From Rotaria socialis (taxonomy: Eukaryota > Rotifera > Eurotatoria > Philodinida > Philodinidae): a stretch of DNA of 64,000 nucleotides. Positions 12,593 to 24,392 of the stretch are shown piece after piece. The stretch lies in assembly GCA_905331475.1 (NCBI GenBank), contig CAJNYU010003364.1, positions 186,001 through 250,000 of the forward strand, read 5' to 3'. The notes beneath the pieces were generated by a model. That model saw nothing but the letters and a program-made list of their open reading frames with translations. It was not told where the DNA came from and did not search any database. Each line of letters begins with the position of its first letter. Within the stretch, counting starts at the first letter, position 1. The translations under genes and the position numbers were made by a program.

Positions 12593-13703
12593 CTTGTGTG
12601 CTGCTCTAAAGATATATCTAAGGAATAATTATAAATAATAGAAGAGAAAGGTCAATATTAATACGATCTAATTGCATAAGAAAGGCTGGATAGTTAAGAA
12701 TAAAATACAATAGCTAACTGGTTGCATTTTCTTGCGATTAAAAATTAATTCTTGGAAATTATTTTTTTCAAGATATTTGTATTTTTCAACATTATAAGAA
12801 AAAAGATAACGTTTTTTTGATATTTTCATTTCTATATAGATGTCACTTTCATGACTCATAGGTTCTAGCCAGCTGTTCTCTCTCGAGGTTCGACTAGTTA
12901 TATTGCTTGCTTGCTTGCTTTATCTATCTTCCATTTGTTTATATCTATTTACAACCGCTACGAATTTATGCTGTTGTTTGTACGTTCCAACGAGAGAAAA
13001 AGAAAAATCTATTTCAATTTTCTTTTCTATATCAAATATCGTTTGTATCAAAATACACTAATGATTTGATATCAGTTCGCTGTATTAATTTCTTTGTCTT
13101 TTTTTCATTTTTTTCAATGGAATACATGAAATCGAGTTTATAGCATTTGATTGTTTAGGTTTTTTCTTTGACACCGTGAATCATATAGATGACTCAGCGA
13201 GTTATTTATTTTCTGTGAATAATTCCTAGATCCAAGCAATGAGTTTCGGTTAATGATGGTCATAATTATAAAAATATCTATATAAACATGTACATATGAA
13301 TAATCTCTCTCCTTCTTGTCGATTTTTTTCCTTTCTTTCACGTCAGACAGTAGCACAGAGTTCGTTGTGGCCAGAAGAGCAACTCTAGTGATGAGGGAAT
13401 ATATTAGTGCAGAGAATTTCTTTCCTGGTGCATGTCTTTTTTCTTATACGCACAACTGTCGCCACCACTACCACCACCACCTCCAAGCATCGTCTTACTG
13501 TTGTTATTTATTCGCTCTCTCTGTTTTTTGCTTACTTGGCTGTTTCCTTTTTCTCTGCCAGTATGTACTATTCTGCTATAGATATTCTAATAGATTCTAT
13601 AATTTCAACCTTCGGTTTTTCTCGTACGAATACGAAGCATTTATCTTTACTTTTAGATTGTTAACTGAAGCCATTCTTTAGAAAAAAATATTTAAAATTT
13701 CTA
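12593..13703. promoter_or_regulatory. divergent promoter region, importin / profilin
   Basis: About 1.1 kb lies between the importin start (minus) and the profilin start (plus), so it probably holds both promoters. It contains a TTGC/TGCT tetranucleotide run near 12899-12919, pyrimidine-rich tracts and a CTTTAG site 25 nt before the profilin ATG. Short open stretches on both strands overlap each other and are not called. Confidence 0.5.
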
Positions 13704-14199
13704 ATGGCAGGCTGGGACCAGTATATAACAAACTTGACAAGTCAAGGCATTACTCATGCCGGAATATTCGGTGCTGATGGATCACGATGGGCTGCGTCTC
13801 CAAATTTTCCGGTTTGTTTTATTCGTTTTTCCCCTCTCTATCATTGCTATCTCCTTTATGAAAATATTCTCCTTTTTTCTTTAGAATATTGATAATATTA
13901 GAGACGAATTGCCTAAAGCTTTTTCGTCATCACCATCAGGCATTTTAGTTAACGGTGAAAAATATATATTTATTCGTAGTGCAGAAAATTTTGCTATCCT
14001 TAGAAAAAGTGCTGATGGAATGGTTGTTGTGAAATTAAATCAAGGTAAAATAAATAAAAGTTATAACATGAAATAAAACATTTTCGTTTTTCTAAAAATT
14101 CCAGCTTACATTGTTTCGATTGGTGTTAATCAAAAACCTGAAATGATAATCGGAGCAACCAACAAAATGGGTGAATATTTAAAAAATTGTGGCTTTTAA
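13704..14199 (+). CDS. Profilin
   Basis: Small actin-monomer-binding protein that feeds ATP-actin to formin and Ena/VASP filament assembly. There are three exons (13704-13811, 13885-14044, 14105-14199) giving 120 aa, slightly shorter than the usual 125-140. The N-terminus carries the conserved profilin helix and strand (MAGWDQYITNL, AGIFGADGSRWAAS) with the Trp and Tyr positions used to bind proline-rich ligands. The middle has GEKYIFIRSAENFAILRK and GMVVVKLNQ. The C-terminus is GEYLKNCGF, where profilins usually end with a Tyr- or Leu-rich helix. A CTTTAG acceptor-like site lies 25 nt upstream of the ATG. Confidence 0.93.
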
Positions 14200-15245
14200 T
14201 TGTAGTCGTATGGTTTTCGTTTGTCCGGCACATTACTACATCATCTTTTGTTCTTTAAATTGAACTCCCTTTTTTTTGTCATTAGTGGTTTACGTGTGCG
14301 ACTCATCATATTTGCTCTTTATTTCTCTCTCTGTCTCTCGATCTCTTTCTCATTTTTTCTATGTTAGTCAATGCTTATATGCTACTGCTTCGGTTTTTTT
14401 TCTCATTATTTTACTTATGCCTCTCTCTCTTCTTGAGAAACATACTTTCATAAACAAAGCAATTGATCTAATCAAGATCTTCTGTTTTTCTCTCCTGCTG
14501 TTTATCATCGCGCTTAGAGCATTTAAACTATCACTAATTTATAATCTGGTCTATTTTATTATTCGTTTGTTCATCACATATATATATATATATATACATG
14601 TATGCGCATACGAAGTTGAACGAAACGAAACTAACAAAAACGTTTATTCGTGCATTTTGTATAATTTTTGTTTCTCTCTCTCTCTCTCATTGACACTCCC
14701 ACATATATATACATATGTGTAATCATACATAGATCTTCTTCTTTCTCTGTTTTATTTCTTCTTTATCTTTTTTTTTCTCATTCTGCGATACTTAACAGGA
14801 TAAATATATAGATGAAATATGTCATGTTTGTAAAGTCGTCTGTCTTAGTTTTGAATGATAGAAACTTTGTGCGGCTTGTCTGGTGCTATAACTGTGCATT
14901 TTAAACATTATTTATGATTGTGGTTATGTTGTACCCCTGTTTCTGTCTCATCTTTTTCTTGTGTTAGTCTATTTGAGAGAGAAGAAAAAAAATCGAAGTT
15001 AAAATGAATCCTAGTTTCATTGAAGATGATAACAATCAGCCAAGAATATGAAGGCTAGTAATTGCAAATATTATGTGGCAATATATTTATACTTTTCTCT
15101 TATCAATTTATTGAATTTGAGGAAAAATCATAAATAATAATAATCATTTCGTATATAGTTATCTATCGAAGACAGACAGCCGCTAATAGGCTTGTATATG
15201 TAAAAAATAGGTATATATACGTAGGTGGTATTTTGCTTTCGTCAT
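14200..15245. other. intergenic with microsatellites
   Basis: 3' flank of profilin. It includes a TA run at about 14579-14599, CT-rich tracts near 14320-14350 and 14675-14690, and an ATATAT patch at 14703-14716. A long pyrimidine-rich open frame at 14276-14722 follows from base composition and is not called. Confidence 0.6.
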
Positions 15246-15485
15246 TCAGAATCTGCCATTATGGAGGCGATCCACAGAAGATTTTTTTCTGTTAACTTTA
15301 TACGCCATGTTCTTATTAATGATAAGTATATCGTATCCGTAAGCGAACCCGAGCGAAAGTACAACGGCGAAAGATAACCCTACAATTTCCGTAATGAGCA
15401 AACCGCTAATCAACTCAAAAATATTAAAACTGCCCACGAATTCAACGATGCAAAAAACGATCGTACCACAAGCAGCATAGAACTG
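15246..15485 (-). CDS. Isolated exon of an unknown two-helix membrane protein
   Basis: Eighty codons run from a GATTAG acceptor (exon start 15485) to a TGA stop at 15248-15246. No in-frame ATG precedes the second helix, so this should be a last exon or a fragment. Two hydrophobic segments are seen (about residues 3-17 and 27-51: TIVFCIVEFV, then LLITEIVGLSFAVVLSLGFA). They are followed by YGYDILIINKN and a basic tail (KVNRKKSS). The layout resembles the last two helices of MARVEL or tetraspan proteins, but I do not recognise the family. Codons are richer in G and C than the surrounding DNA, which argues for selection. I found no convincing upstream exon. Confidence 0.4.
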   Translation of the reverse strand, partial: QFYAACGTIVFCIVEFVGSFNIFELISGLLITEIVGLSFAVVLSLGFAYGYDILIINKNMAYKVNRKKSSVDRLHNGRF

Positions 15486-17670
15486 CTAATCGTGACACAG
15501 GCTATGTTTTCGCATGTTTAGTTATCAATAGCTAAGCTTGTAATAAGACGTGACATTTTAACTTGTATCATGCATGTTGCTCTCATAAATTTACTTAAGT
15601 TATTCAATGCTGTTTTTATTGAAGACTTAATCATTTTTTTATTCATATATGGGAACTACTCGAGGCTAGAGTAGCACCCTTCAAACACTAAATGATTGCC
15701 CTTAAAACATACTTCAATTTCTTCAGAAGTTCGATTTCTATAAAAGCTCAGATTGTTTGGATACAAGTTGACGATATATAAGTGACCTTTTGATGTTTAT
15801 CACCAGACGCTAGTCTAGCAGCTATTTTACGCAGCCGAATGTAAACATAAAACAAACAAAAGTCATATAGAATATTTTCATGTTAGCATGCAACAACCGA
15901 GTGTTGCAAAATTGAAAATAAAATAATGAACATATAGTGGTCCAGGCAGTGCATTATTTTAAGATAGACTCATCATGGATTGGTCTTCAATCTATATAGG
16001 CCTAACACTACTACTTCGAATAGGTAGTATCCTCTTTCTAAGATAATTTCCGTTTTACAAATACAACATTAATTCTCATTGGAAACGTCTAAATCAATTC
16101 TGAAATTTTCGTTCTCATCAGTTAGTAGCGCGTACTGCTCCTGTCACAGTATATTTTGATGTCCTTGACTCAAAATTATTAAACTGTTCTGCGATTCGGT
16201 TTACTTTATCAAAGAAATGTGCCACGCATGGCATTCGATCTTCAAATTACGCACAAAGCTGATATTATCGTACATGGTAGATAATGATCCTTGTTACTGT
16301 GATGAAAACTTTGAAAAATGACTGAATCACTTAAAATATACTGGAAGCAATGATTTTCACTGGCAAAAGTCTACGAGACTTGATAGTTCAGATTTAATTT
16401 CCAAAATACATTAACTGTTAGGCTTTCACATCTATAGGCAATGGCTTGATGGAAGAGAATCACACTTGCTATTACTTCCAATTACTATACTAATAGTAAG
16501 GGGTTTTTAAGATGATTGACTATGCGTTATTCATCATTTCACGGTAATGATTCATACTTTTCTCTTACAGGCTACAATAATAGGAGAAGAGCACTTCTAG
16601 TGTGATTAATAGACTTCAGAGGTATTATTGTGTGAACTATTTTTAAATCAAGATCTATTATTTTTCTTGCATCCCTTTATATAATTGATTGTGAATCAAG
16701 TAAATACGATACGATGTACTGTCAAATAGTGTAGTATAAATTTTATTTCGTACATAAACTGATATCGTAGTAATCGTGTATGATATTCCTAATGGTGATT
16801 CACGATCATTGCGTTTTTAGTTACATCGAAAACTGGATTTAGAGAATGATGGCCCGAGTGCTGTTTATTGAAAGTTTCCTTTGCATTTCTCTTTTCACAG
16901 ATGTATTCCAAATGCATCGACTGAGGTAGATTGAAAATTGCTATTCGCTAACAATATTGCTGTGATAGAACGTTATGTTATGTTACTCTTTCTTATCCTA
17001 CTTCATCTCATTACATTACTATTTGAGATATTTTTAAGTATTTCAATAAATTTTATCCTATTTTGATGATTCACATCCTCTACAAACAATCCATACGAGA
17101 ATCACAAACAGTTTAAAGGGACTATAGGTTACCAACATATGAAAACATTTTCCCATTTTCAATGAGAAATTGATGATGAGACCGAATATATACATATATA
17201 CGGATTTCTTGAACTGCTTTCAGTTATAGATGTTAAAAAGTTTTCTTATACAATCGTTTAAAAATACTCAACATATTTATTACCAATAAAAATTTTATAG
17301 TATTTTTGTTGTCCTAGGTATAGTCGCAAGTGGAAGCGAATCAACAAAATAAAATGATCCTGTATTTTTATAAAATCAGTAATTTCGTCTATTTATTCAT
17401 TTTATTTTTTTTTTGATAGTGTAATATGATTGAATATTACTCACAAGTATACTTTATGCGATTGATTGGGATTTCAAGTGAAAAATGAAGAAAAAAACTG
17501 TGATATCCAAAAAAGCTTCAATAATAATATGGGTAAGTACGTTATTAGTTACTTCCTATAACGCACCGAGTAATACATCAAATAAAAACTAAGCAAATAA
17601 TATACTGAGAAAATATTTGAATGGCTGGGTTCCCTCTAATCTATCGGACTGTTAGAGATTTTGACAAGGT
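15486..17670. other. intergenic
   Basis: About 2.2 kb of AT-rich sequence with no supported gene. Any 5' exons of the membrane-protein exon at 15246-15485 should lie in its first part. I could not pick them out. Confidence 0.5.
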
Positions 17671-17680
17671 TATATAAATA
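17671..17680 (+). promoter_or_regulatory. TATA box of mucin-like gene
   Basis: TATATAAATA lies 68 bp upstream of the ATG at 17748. The spacing suits transcription starting near 17700 with a leader of about 45 nt, and it argues against any start codon upstream of 17748. Confidence 0.5.
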
Positions 17681-17747
17681 CACAAGCTATACATGTATGG
17701 ACGGTATTTTACTGTCATCACTTAGACAAAACGACTATCGCACGAAT

Positions 17748-17983
17748 ATGGAAAGGAACACTTGTTGGATAATTTTTTCTTTTACATTCATGTTATTGAT
17801 AAATATACCTGTCTCGAAAGTGGATGGCGAGAATACAACAATCGCCATTGTCTCTAACACGACTACTACAACGACTGTTGCCACGACAACGACCACTATC
17901 TCGACGACGACCACTACCCCGACAACGACCACTACCCCGACAACGACCACTACCCCGACAACGACCACTACCCCGACGACGAC
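17748..17983 (+). CDS. Secreted Thr-rich mucin-like protein (cut by assembly gap)
   Basis: The N-terminal 25 residues are a typical signal peptide: a basic start, then a hydrophobic core (WIIFSFTFMLLINIPV) and a polar cleavage region. After about 20 residues the protein becomes a run of Thr with interspersed Pro, in the style TTTTTP repeated. This is a mucin-type O-glycosylation domain expected on a secreted or surface protein. The coding repeat is an 18-bp minisatellite. The frame runs into an N gap at 17984, so length and C-terminus are unknown. The bases just after the gap do not obviously continue it. It has no identifiable partner among its neighbours. Confidence 0.65.
17870..17983 (+). 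repeat. 18-bp coding minisatellite
   Basis: Near-identical copies of an 18-bp unit (ACCCCGACAACGACCACT) with earlier, more diverged copies. It encodes Thr-Pro repeats and runs directly into the N gap, so the true copy number is unknown. Confidence 0.85.
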
Positions 17984-18083
17984 NNNNNNNNNNNNNNNNN
18001 NNNNNNNNNNNNNNNNNNNNNNNNNNNNNNNNNNNNNNNNNNNNNNNNNNNNNNNNNNNNNNNNNNNNNNNNNNNNNNNNNNN
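17984..18083. other. assembly gap (100 N)
   Basis: Exactly 100 N, a placeholder length. It falls inside the Thr-coding minisatellite, the likely reason the assembly broke. Confidence 0.98.
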
Positions 18084-18428
18084 AAGAAATTTGGTAGTTT
18101 TTGTAAAAAATTTAAATTTAACATAAAAACAGCATTTTTTCAGTCGTTCTTGTTTTTGAAGATTTTCTCAGCCAAAAAAAGATGAAATCGAAATAAAAAG
18201 TACAAATTCTTGATCAGCTTTTCAAGCTCTATCAAACCATATGTAAATAAACGAGAAACAAAATTTACTCCAATTCTGCTTTAGCTGCACCTTATATATA
18301 TATTCGAAGTATGCGAAAAATTTGTACTATATCTTCAAGTAGCTATGAAAAATTAGTTTTTGTTGAAATCCTATTAAATTCATCATCAATTTAATACATT
18401 TCAAAATAGAGGATTTATACAATTATAA

Positions 18429-18617
18429 CATCGATTTGAAGCACGAATAGAAAAAGATATACTACAGAATATTGATACGTTGCTTTCTATTTGCGTTGAA
18501 TCAAGTTTAGATAGAATTTTTAATAAAACTATAGCAAACTATCATCAATTGAAAAAGATTTTACACTTTCCGTATATACATGAAATTATAGAAGACATCA
18601 TTGAATTGAATCTATAA
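18429..18617 (+). pseudogene. Coding-like remnant of unknown origin
   Basis: A 62-codon open stretch without an ATG has protein-like composition (FEARIEKDILQNIDTLLSIC, then HQLKKILHFPYIHEIIEDI). It ends in a stop and is followed by further coding-like patches in shifting frames. It looks like an old, decayed gene of unknown family. Confidence 0.3.
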
Positions 18618-20600
18618 GCCTATGTAAATCATTAAATGAATTTTTTCTCTTAAGTAGTCTGATTGGATGTGTTGATGGCTTAAACGATCGAGTGAGAGCT
18701 TTTTGCTAAGATCGACCAAACTATGAAGGGATCGAGCCATTCTTTGAGGATTACTTAGTACAAACACGAATAATATTGTTGAATTTTAGCTGAAGAAAAA
18801 TAAATTTTCTTAAGGGAAAGATCATTCATTCAGATTGATCGAGACATTCTAAGTTTGATTGTGAATAAATGAAAAGATGAATATCTAATCATCGTGTGAT
18901 AGCATTTCAGTATGGTGAAGATTTTACCTGCAATTTTATTAGAAAAAAAACATTCATTCTGACCCTCAGTATATTAACACATGCTCGTAAATGGTTTAGA
19001 AAACCACCGTCTTGTTTATATCATATCCGGTCATTTGTGGTGGCTAGCTGCTCGCTGAAAGTATAGTAGAATTTTTTGGATTATAGTTTACACAAGCTAT
19101 CTTAGTGGAAAGTACTAAGTAATCATTGTGCAGATGAAATTTGCACCGTATTCGAGTAAAACCTCTCCATGCTCATGTTCCTAATAGAATCTCACATGAT
19201 CTATCGAATGGTATATTTGGATTAATTAGATCGCGAAAAATTCTTCTAAAATTTCGAAAAATCAAGGAATCATTTTTTGTAAAATCAGGCCTTATTCACT
19301 TCCGTCAATATTCTAAATGAAACTCGACGAACTCTATCCAGCGGTGTCCTCATATTTTCAATAGCTCAAAATCAGACTTCAGTGCTCATAGATAATGTCA
19401 AAGAAACCTCATAAAATCCTACTTTGAGCTATGAAAAATCTCAGGACATCACATTGAATAGAGCTCCTCGAGTTCTATTCTGATCATGAGTGAAACGCTT
19501 AGATCAAGTACTTTTACGAACCAAAGGAGAACTCTGTACTTTGAATCTTACTAGAATGCTTAAAAGTATATGTCATCAATGCATTGGTCGGTTATTTGCA
19601 AAACAAAAATTGTTGTCTACAACTCGTAGCTACGAGACTGATGGCAGCGCGTGAACAGGACTAATAACTGAGTGGAATCGATAACCAGTAAAATGGAAAC
19701 AAGAAGTCCAATGAAAAAGAAACTGTTCTTAAATCGAATTCATGAAAAAAAGAACTAGTTATCATGGTTACGTTTCAAAAAAAAAAGCAAGAACCAAAAT
19801 TCATACAATTGAGTGCTGTCACAGATCTTTCGATGATTATATGAAACAAATAGCTTCTAAAGAAACTAGCAATTTGAATACTATAGGTAATCAGTTAGAC
19901 AAAGAATAATAAACCAATATTAATTTTGAAAAAATTGAAAAGCCATCAAAATATTTTCTTGATTTCTTTGTAAAATTGATGGAAAGAATGTTAAAACAAT
20001 TAAATAGTACTGGCTATTTTTTATAACCAATCGAACACGTTGAAGTTTGAAGTTTTTTCCTCTACTAAAGATTGAATTACTGCTGTAAATTTTAATAGAT
20101 TAGAACTATAAGTTGATTTCTTGTTTCGTTATTCAAAGACCGATTTTACGATTCATTCATAGGTATTTCTAGTTCCAGTTCTACAAATGTTTTTAAGCTA
20201 TGAAAAATTGTCACTTCTATCTGCTTGAAATACCTTAATTTTTGTTAAATTACAGTGAATTTTTCCTTTCTAATACATAACTGAAATAGTTCTATTTAAA
20301 TGTAACATATTAATATTCATAACTATTTTAGATTCAACGTCTAGTATTAAGATTGAGATATATCTAGCTGTTTACAGAATCTATACGAGATAATAATAAA
20401 CATTATCATAACATCGATGCTCGATATTTAGACAGATTGATATACATATTTATCCTTGTACACTAATAGAAAAACTATTTTATTCAAACTATTTCAAAAT
20501 CAAAAAGAAAAGAAAAAATATACAATGATTTCATGTTTATTGTGATTTGTAATAATATAGTAAATAATTCTATTAATGCCATTCCCGTATTTCTAGAACG
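18618..20600. other. intergenic, decayed sequence
   Basis: AT-rich stretch with scattered coding-like patches. The clearest is a 54-codon open frame at 19490-19654 (plus) with Cys, Arg and Leu residues (LKSICHQCIGRLFAKQK) but no start codon. Nothing can be named. The last 10 bp hold a TTTCTAG acceptor-like site 4 nt before the ATG of the next gene. Confidence 0.4.
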
Positions 20601-21798
20601 ATGTACGAATTTTTCGGAATACTTTTTCAAGTTACTCTTTATATCGGTATTGTCGTAATTGTTGCCTGTTTTATATATCCTATAAATGATAATATTGAGA
20701 ATTATTTTAAAAATAAAGTTGTCTGGATAACTGGTGAGTACTTGCAAACAATTGCTAGATCTATTGCAATGAAACTTTTGTAAATCTGATGTATTTACTT
20801 TTGTTTCAAATGTCTATATGCTTGTTTTGTCATATCTAATTTTAAAAAATAATTTTTACATACCTTAAAATAGTAAAAGCTGTATTAAATGTTTCAATTC
20901 AGATTTTGTACTGTGAAATTTGTTCCTATTTTGTTTTAATTACACTGTCCTCTTACTTAGGTGCATCATCAGGTATTGGTCGTGAACTAGCAAAAGAATT
21001 AGTTCGTCTTTCACCTTCAACACGTCTTGTTTTATCAGCAAGACGTGAAGATGAATTAAATTCATTGGCTGGTCAACTTCATCTTGATTCAGATCATTGT
21101 CTTATTTTACCACTTGATCTTGAAACACACGTTTATGGTTTTGAATCAAAAGTCGATCTTATTCTTGATCGATTCAATCGTATTGATGTTTTAATTAACA
21201 ATGCTGGCGTATCACAACGAAGTTTAATCAAAGAAACAACGTATGGAGTTGATTCACGACTAATCAGTATTAATTTTCTCGGTACAATCACACTAACTAA
21301 AGCTGTTCTACCGGTATATAGAAAAAAATAATAATAAGCTGTATGTTTTGATTTTAATTCAAATCTACTATTTTATTTTAGCATTTCATTGAACGTCAAA
21401 AAGGACATTTTATTGCTGTTACATCAGTAGCTGGTTATGCTGCTACAGCATTACGGTCATCATATGGTGCTTCTAAAAATGCTTTACATGCATTTTTCGA
21501 TTCTCTTCGGTTAGAACATGCAAGAGACCATATAGATGTAACAATAGCATGTCCAGGTTTTGTTAAAACAGATATTTCAATAAATGCTTTCGAAGGTTCT
21601 GGCAAATTACATAAAAAAATGGACCCAAAAACTGAAAAAGGCACGGATCCAACTGTATGTGCATATGATATACTTTGTGGTATTGCTGCTAGAAAACATG
21701 AAATTTATGTCGGTCATTTAGCATCCGTGGTGATTTATTTACGACGTTTATGTCCTCAGTTACTCTTTCAAATATTATTACGTACGAAATCTGCTTGA
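20601..21798 (+). CDS. DHRS7B: Short-chain dehydrogenase/reductase, DHRS7B-like
   Basis: Membrane-anchored NAD(P)-dependent oxidoreductase. Relatives act at the ER or peroxisome in ether-lipid or steroid metabolism. There are three exons (20601-20733, 20961-21313, 21382-21798) giving 300 aa. An N-terminal hydrophobic anchor (residues 6-28) precedes the Rossmann fold. The cofactor motif is TGASSGIG (about 44-51), then NNAGVSQRS, the catalytic Ser in VTSVAG and the catalytic pair in SYGASKNA (Tyr-x3-Lys). The tail LASVVIYLRRLCPQLLFQ matches the DHRS7B type better than DHRS7. The ATG comes 4 nt after a TTTCTAG acceptor-like site. A poly(A) signal begins 8 nt after the stop. The exact substrate is unknown. 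Confidence 0.9.
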
Positions 21799-21805
21799 AT
21801 ACAAT

Positions 21806-21811
21806 AATAAA
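21806..21811 (+). terminator. poly(A) signal of DHRS7B-like gene
   Basis: AATAAA begins 8 nt after the stop codon, and a second copy lies at 21947-21952. Use of the first would leave a very short 3' UTR. Confidence 0.45.
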
Positions 21812-22492
21812 GACGGTAACTATATGAATTTTGGTTGATTTAGTGTCTGGAATTTGTTTTAGTGATAATATATAATCGTAATTTAAATGTTTCTTTTTTT
21901 ATATTAGAATGTATTGAATTTTTCTACTTATATCATAAATGATATTAATAAAATCTGTGTGCTTAAAAATCAATGTATCGTCCTAATTACGAAGTAACTA
22001 TAGTTCTATGAACGATTATGATTTTTCTTTGTCAGTTATTATTCATTGAATCACTTCTGGTGTGCTCTATCACAATATTGGAGTACGCCTTCTTTAGATC
22101 AATAATTATTTGATTTTACCATTTATCGGACTATTATTAGTATAATAAGAAAAAAGAAACAAGAATCAGTATACCGGAGAATTTTCTGTTAAGAATCGTT
22201 TTTAAAATATGAATAGTAAGATTCAGTCATTTAACTATTACAACCTAATAATGATAGCGATACCTTTTATAAAGTAGCTCTTTACAAACCTCGAACTAGC
22301 CAACATTGAATTCAGGTTTTAGTATCATGCAATATATTAAAATATCGAATATGATAAGTTAGTTGTTGACCAAAATCACAGCAGATGTTTCTAAATCCTT
22401 TATTGTATGTATAAGAAAATTGCCAGATTGACCAATGAATCATGACTTTATAAATGATATTGATACAATGTCATCTTTGAAAATGATTATGA
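21812..22492. other. intergenic
   Basis: AT-rich 3' flank between the dehydrogenase and the MITE. No supported gene. Confidence 0.6.
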
Positions 22493-22500
22493 AATAACTT

Positions 22501-22705
22501 CAAGGGGGAAACGGCAGACTTGAAGTAGAAAAGTACGTCAAAGTAGACTGCTTGAAGTAGTTCAAAGTAGGACCAAGTAGCTTGAAGTGATCTCAAGTAC
22601 TTCAGGTAAATCTGAAATTGAAAAGTACTTCAAAGTAAACTACTTGAAGTAGCTTAAAGTAGCTGACAGTAACTTGAAGTTCAAAAGTCTGCTGTTTCCC
22701 CTTTG
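22501..22705. mobile_element. MITE, hAT-type, 205 bp
   Basis: The left end CAAGGGGGAAACGGCAGACT and the right end read in reverse (CAAAGGGGAAACAGCAGACT) form terminal inverted repeats of about 21 bp with two mismatches. The flanks AATAACTT and TATAACTT match at 7 of 8 positions, an 8-bp target duplication as hAT transposases make. The interior has no ORF and is built from imperfect repeats of CTTGAAGTAG and TTCAAAGTA-like units. It is a non-autonomous element that needs a transposase supplied elsewhere. Confidence 0.8.
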
Positions 22706-23459
22706 TATAACTTACTGCCACTTTTTTTGTCTCACACACATCGAATTAAAATGAATAAGTCTACTATGATATTCTCTGTGTCGACGATAAATTTACCACG
22801 AATATATCTATTTAGATAAGTGAGTTCTTTTTCTATTGATAGTCACCTGATCATACTTGTAGAAGTAACTCAAAGGACAATTATATATTGTTTATATAAA
22901 GCTAGATGCTGTTGATCGAAAGAAATCTCTGGCATCAATATTTGCTATGATTCAGTAGTCTTTTAATTTTGTCTTGTGCGAATGTTATGTGCACTGTTCA
23001 TACAATCTTCGATTTTCCAACGCGTATAAATTAATTTTTCTTTAGTTATATTTATTCATATCCCATCTAAATATAAAAGCACATGTAAACTTTCTATAAA
23101 CAGGGATATTTTTTTTTGTTCGCCGCTTTGACAGCTTATATACAATCTTGAGTGTCTAAATAATCAAAAGAAAAAGAAAGAATACTGAACTAGTTTACAA
23201 GAGGAAGAATGAAGTTTCGTTTTAACTTATGAGCAATAGAGAATATGATGTACAGAACAAAGGTAAACGAGAATAATATTAAACAAAAAGAAACTATAAA
23301 CAGGTAATATCTAACAGAACAAAAAAGACATCACTAGCTTAAAATACAAACATAATCTCTTGTGTACAGAACCGGATGAATAATCAATACATAATTCTAT
23401 CAATCCATAACACTAAAAACAAGAGAAAAATTTAATTTTAATTTTAAATTTTAAATTTT
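22706..23459. other. intergenic
   Basis: Sequence between the MITE and the 3' end of MAF1, AT-rich with an A-rich tract near 23430-23460. No supported gene. Confidence 0.6.
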
Positions 23460-24392
23460 TTACTCGTCAAATGTTAAGTAATTATTAGTTTCTAAACGTT
23501 CATCATCATTGTCGGCCTCATTTGTTGATGTCTTCGAATCGGCACGACATGTTAGATAAAGAATTCGACGGAGCTTTCGATTATAGAAAAAGAAATTGAA
23601 TGACCAAATAATTCCACTTTCAGAAAATGGATCAGATGTACCATCGGGACAATAACTAATTTGAAAATAAAAAACAAAATAATTTTTTTTGTTTCTTGAA
23701 ATTATTGTTGATTCGAACCTAAATATTTCACTTTCTTTTACATTTATTTCTTCATCAACTGTTGACCATAATTCCGATGACAATGATCGATAATGATCAC
23801 CTATACTTGAAAGAAATCGAGTGTCGATTTCAGTTTTCAACAGCTATATCAGAATTTATACAAAAAGTTGAATTTGAAATGATTTTTCTTTCAAAATTGG
23901 CATACTTCAAAGTTTGTCTCACGGCTAAAATCATGACTTGTGCAAGAACTAAATTCATAATCAGGTTCAAATGCTGCATTTAATGTTGATATTAGAAAAA
24001 TAAGTGTTTTTCGTGGGATAGTTTTAGCTATTGTTGATTCATCATCACTTGACATAGATCTTGCTATTGGATGAGCATGTAAAATTTGTGGTGGTGGTGT
24101 TATTAAGAAACTTGAATTATATGTTGGAGATTGTGTTTGAGATGGCCCAAGAATTTCCAAATCATGCGGTGATGTACCGGGTTCATTTCTTAATTGTTTA
24201 TATAATTTTTTTGAGTCACCGGCCATTTTACATGAATAACTTTCCACACTAAATTTATCGAAAGAATAGCAATATATTTAAACCAACAGAATGTTTTTTA
24301 TTTAATTACCGAGTTGTGATGTCACAAACTGGTGTATGAATAGAAAGTGTCGAACTAATAGCTTCCAATTTAGAATTTTCGAGTAATTTCAT
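23460..24392 (-). CDS. MAF1: MAF1, repressor of RNA polymerase III
   Basis: Nutrient- and TORC1-responsive protein that binds Pol III and blocks its recruitment by TFIIIB, lowering tRNA and 5S synthesis. There are four exons (24392-24310, 24248-23906, 23843-23719, 23655-23460) giving 248 aa. Signatures are the near-invariant N-terminus MKLLENSKLEAISS, then ESYSCKMAGDSKKLYKQ. A Ser/Pro-rich linker with SMSSDDE is a likely phosphoregulated region. Next come RKTLIFLISTLNAAF.PDYEFS, LWSTVDEEI and the C-terminal SDPFSESGIIWSFNFFFYN with RRILYLTCR. The order of the boxes matches human MAF1. It diverges from the CCP5 gene across 511 bp. Confidence 0.97.

Noticed and set aside
12876-12898. B-box-like GGTTCGACT as a tRNA hint
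   Set aside because: No A box, no cloverleaf pairing and no terminator run at the right spacing. No tRNA or rRNA gene was found in the window.
14276-14722. 148-codon plus-strand ORF
   Set aside because: Produced by CT-rich and TA microsatellite DNA; Ser/Leu/Phe/Tyr composition without motifs.
17735-18124. Minus-strand Val-rich open frame through the N gap
   Set aside because: It is the reverse reading of the Thr-coding minisatellite and crosses unknown bases.
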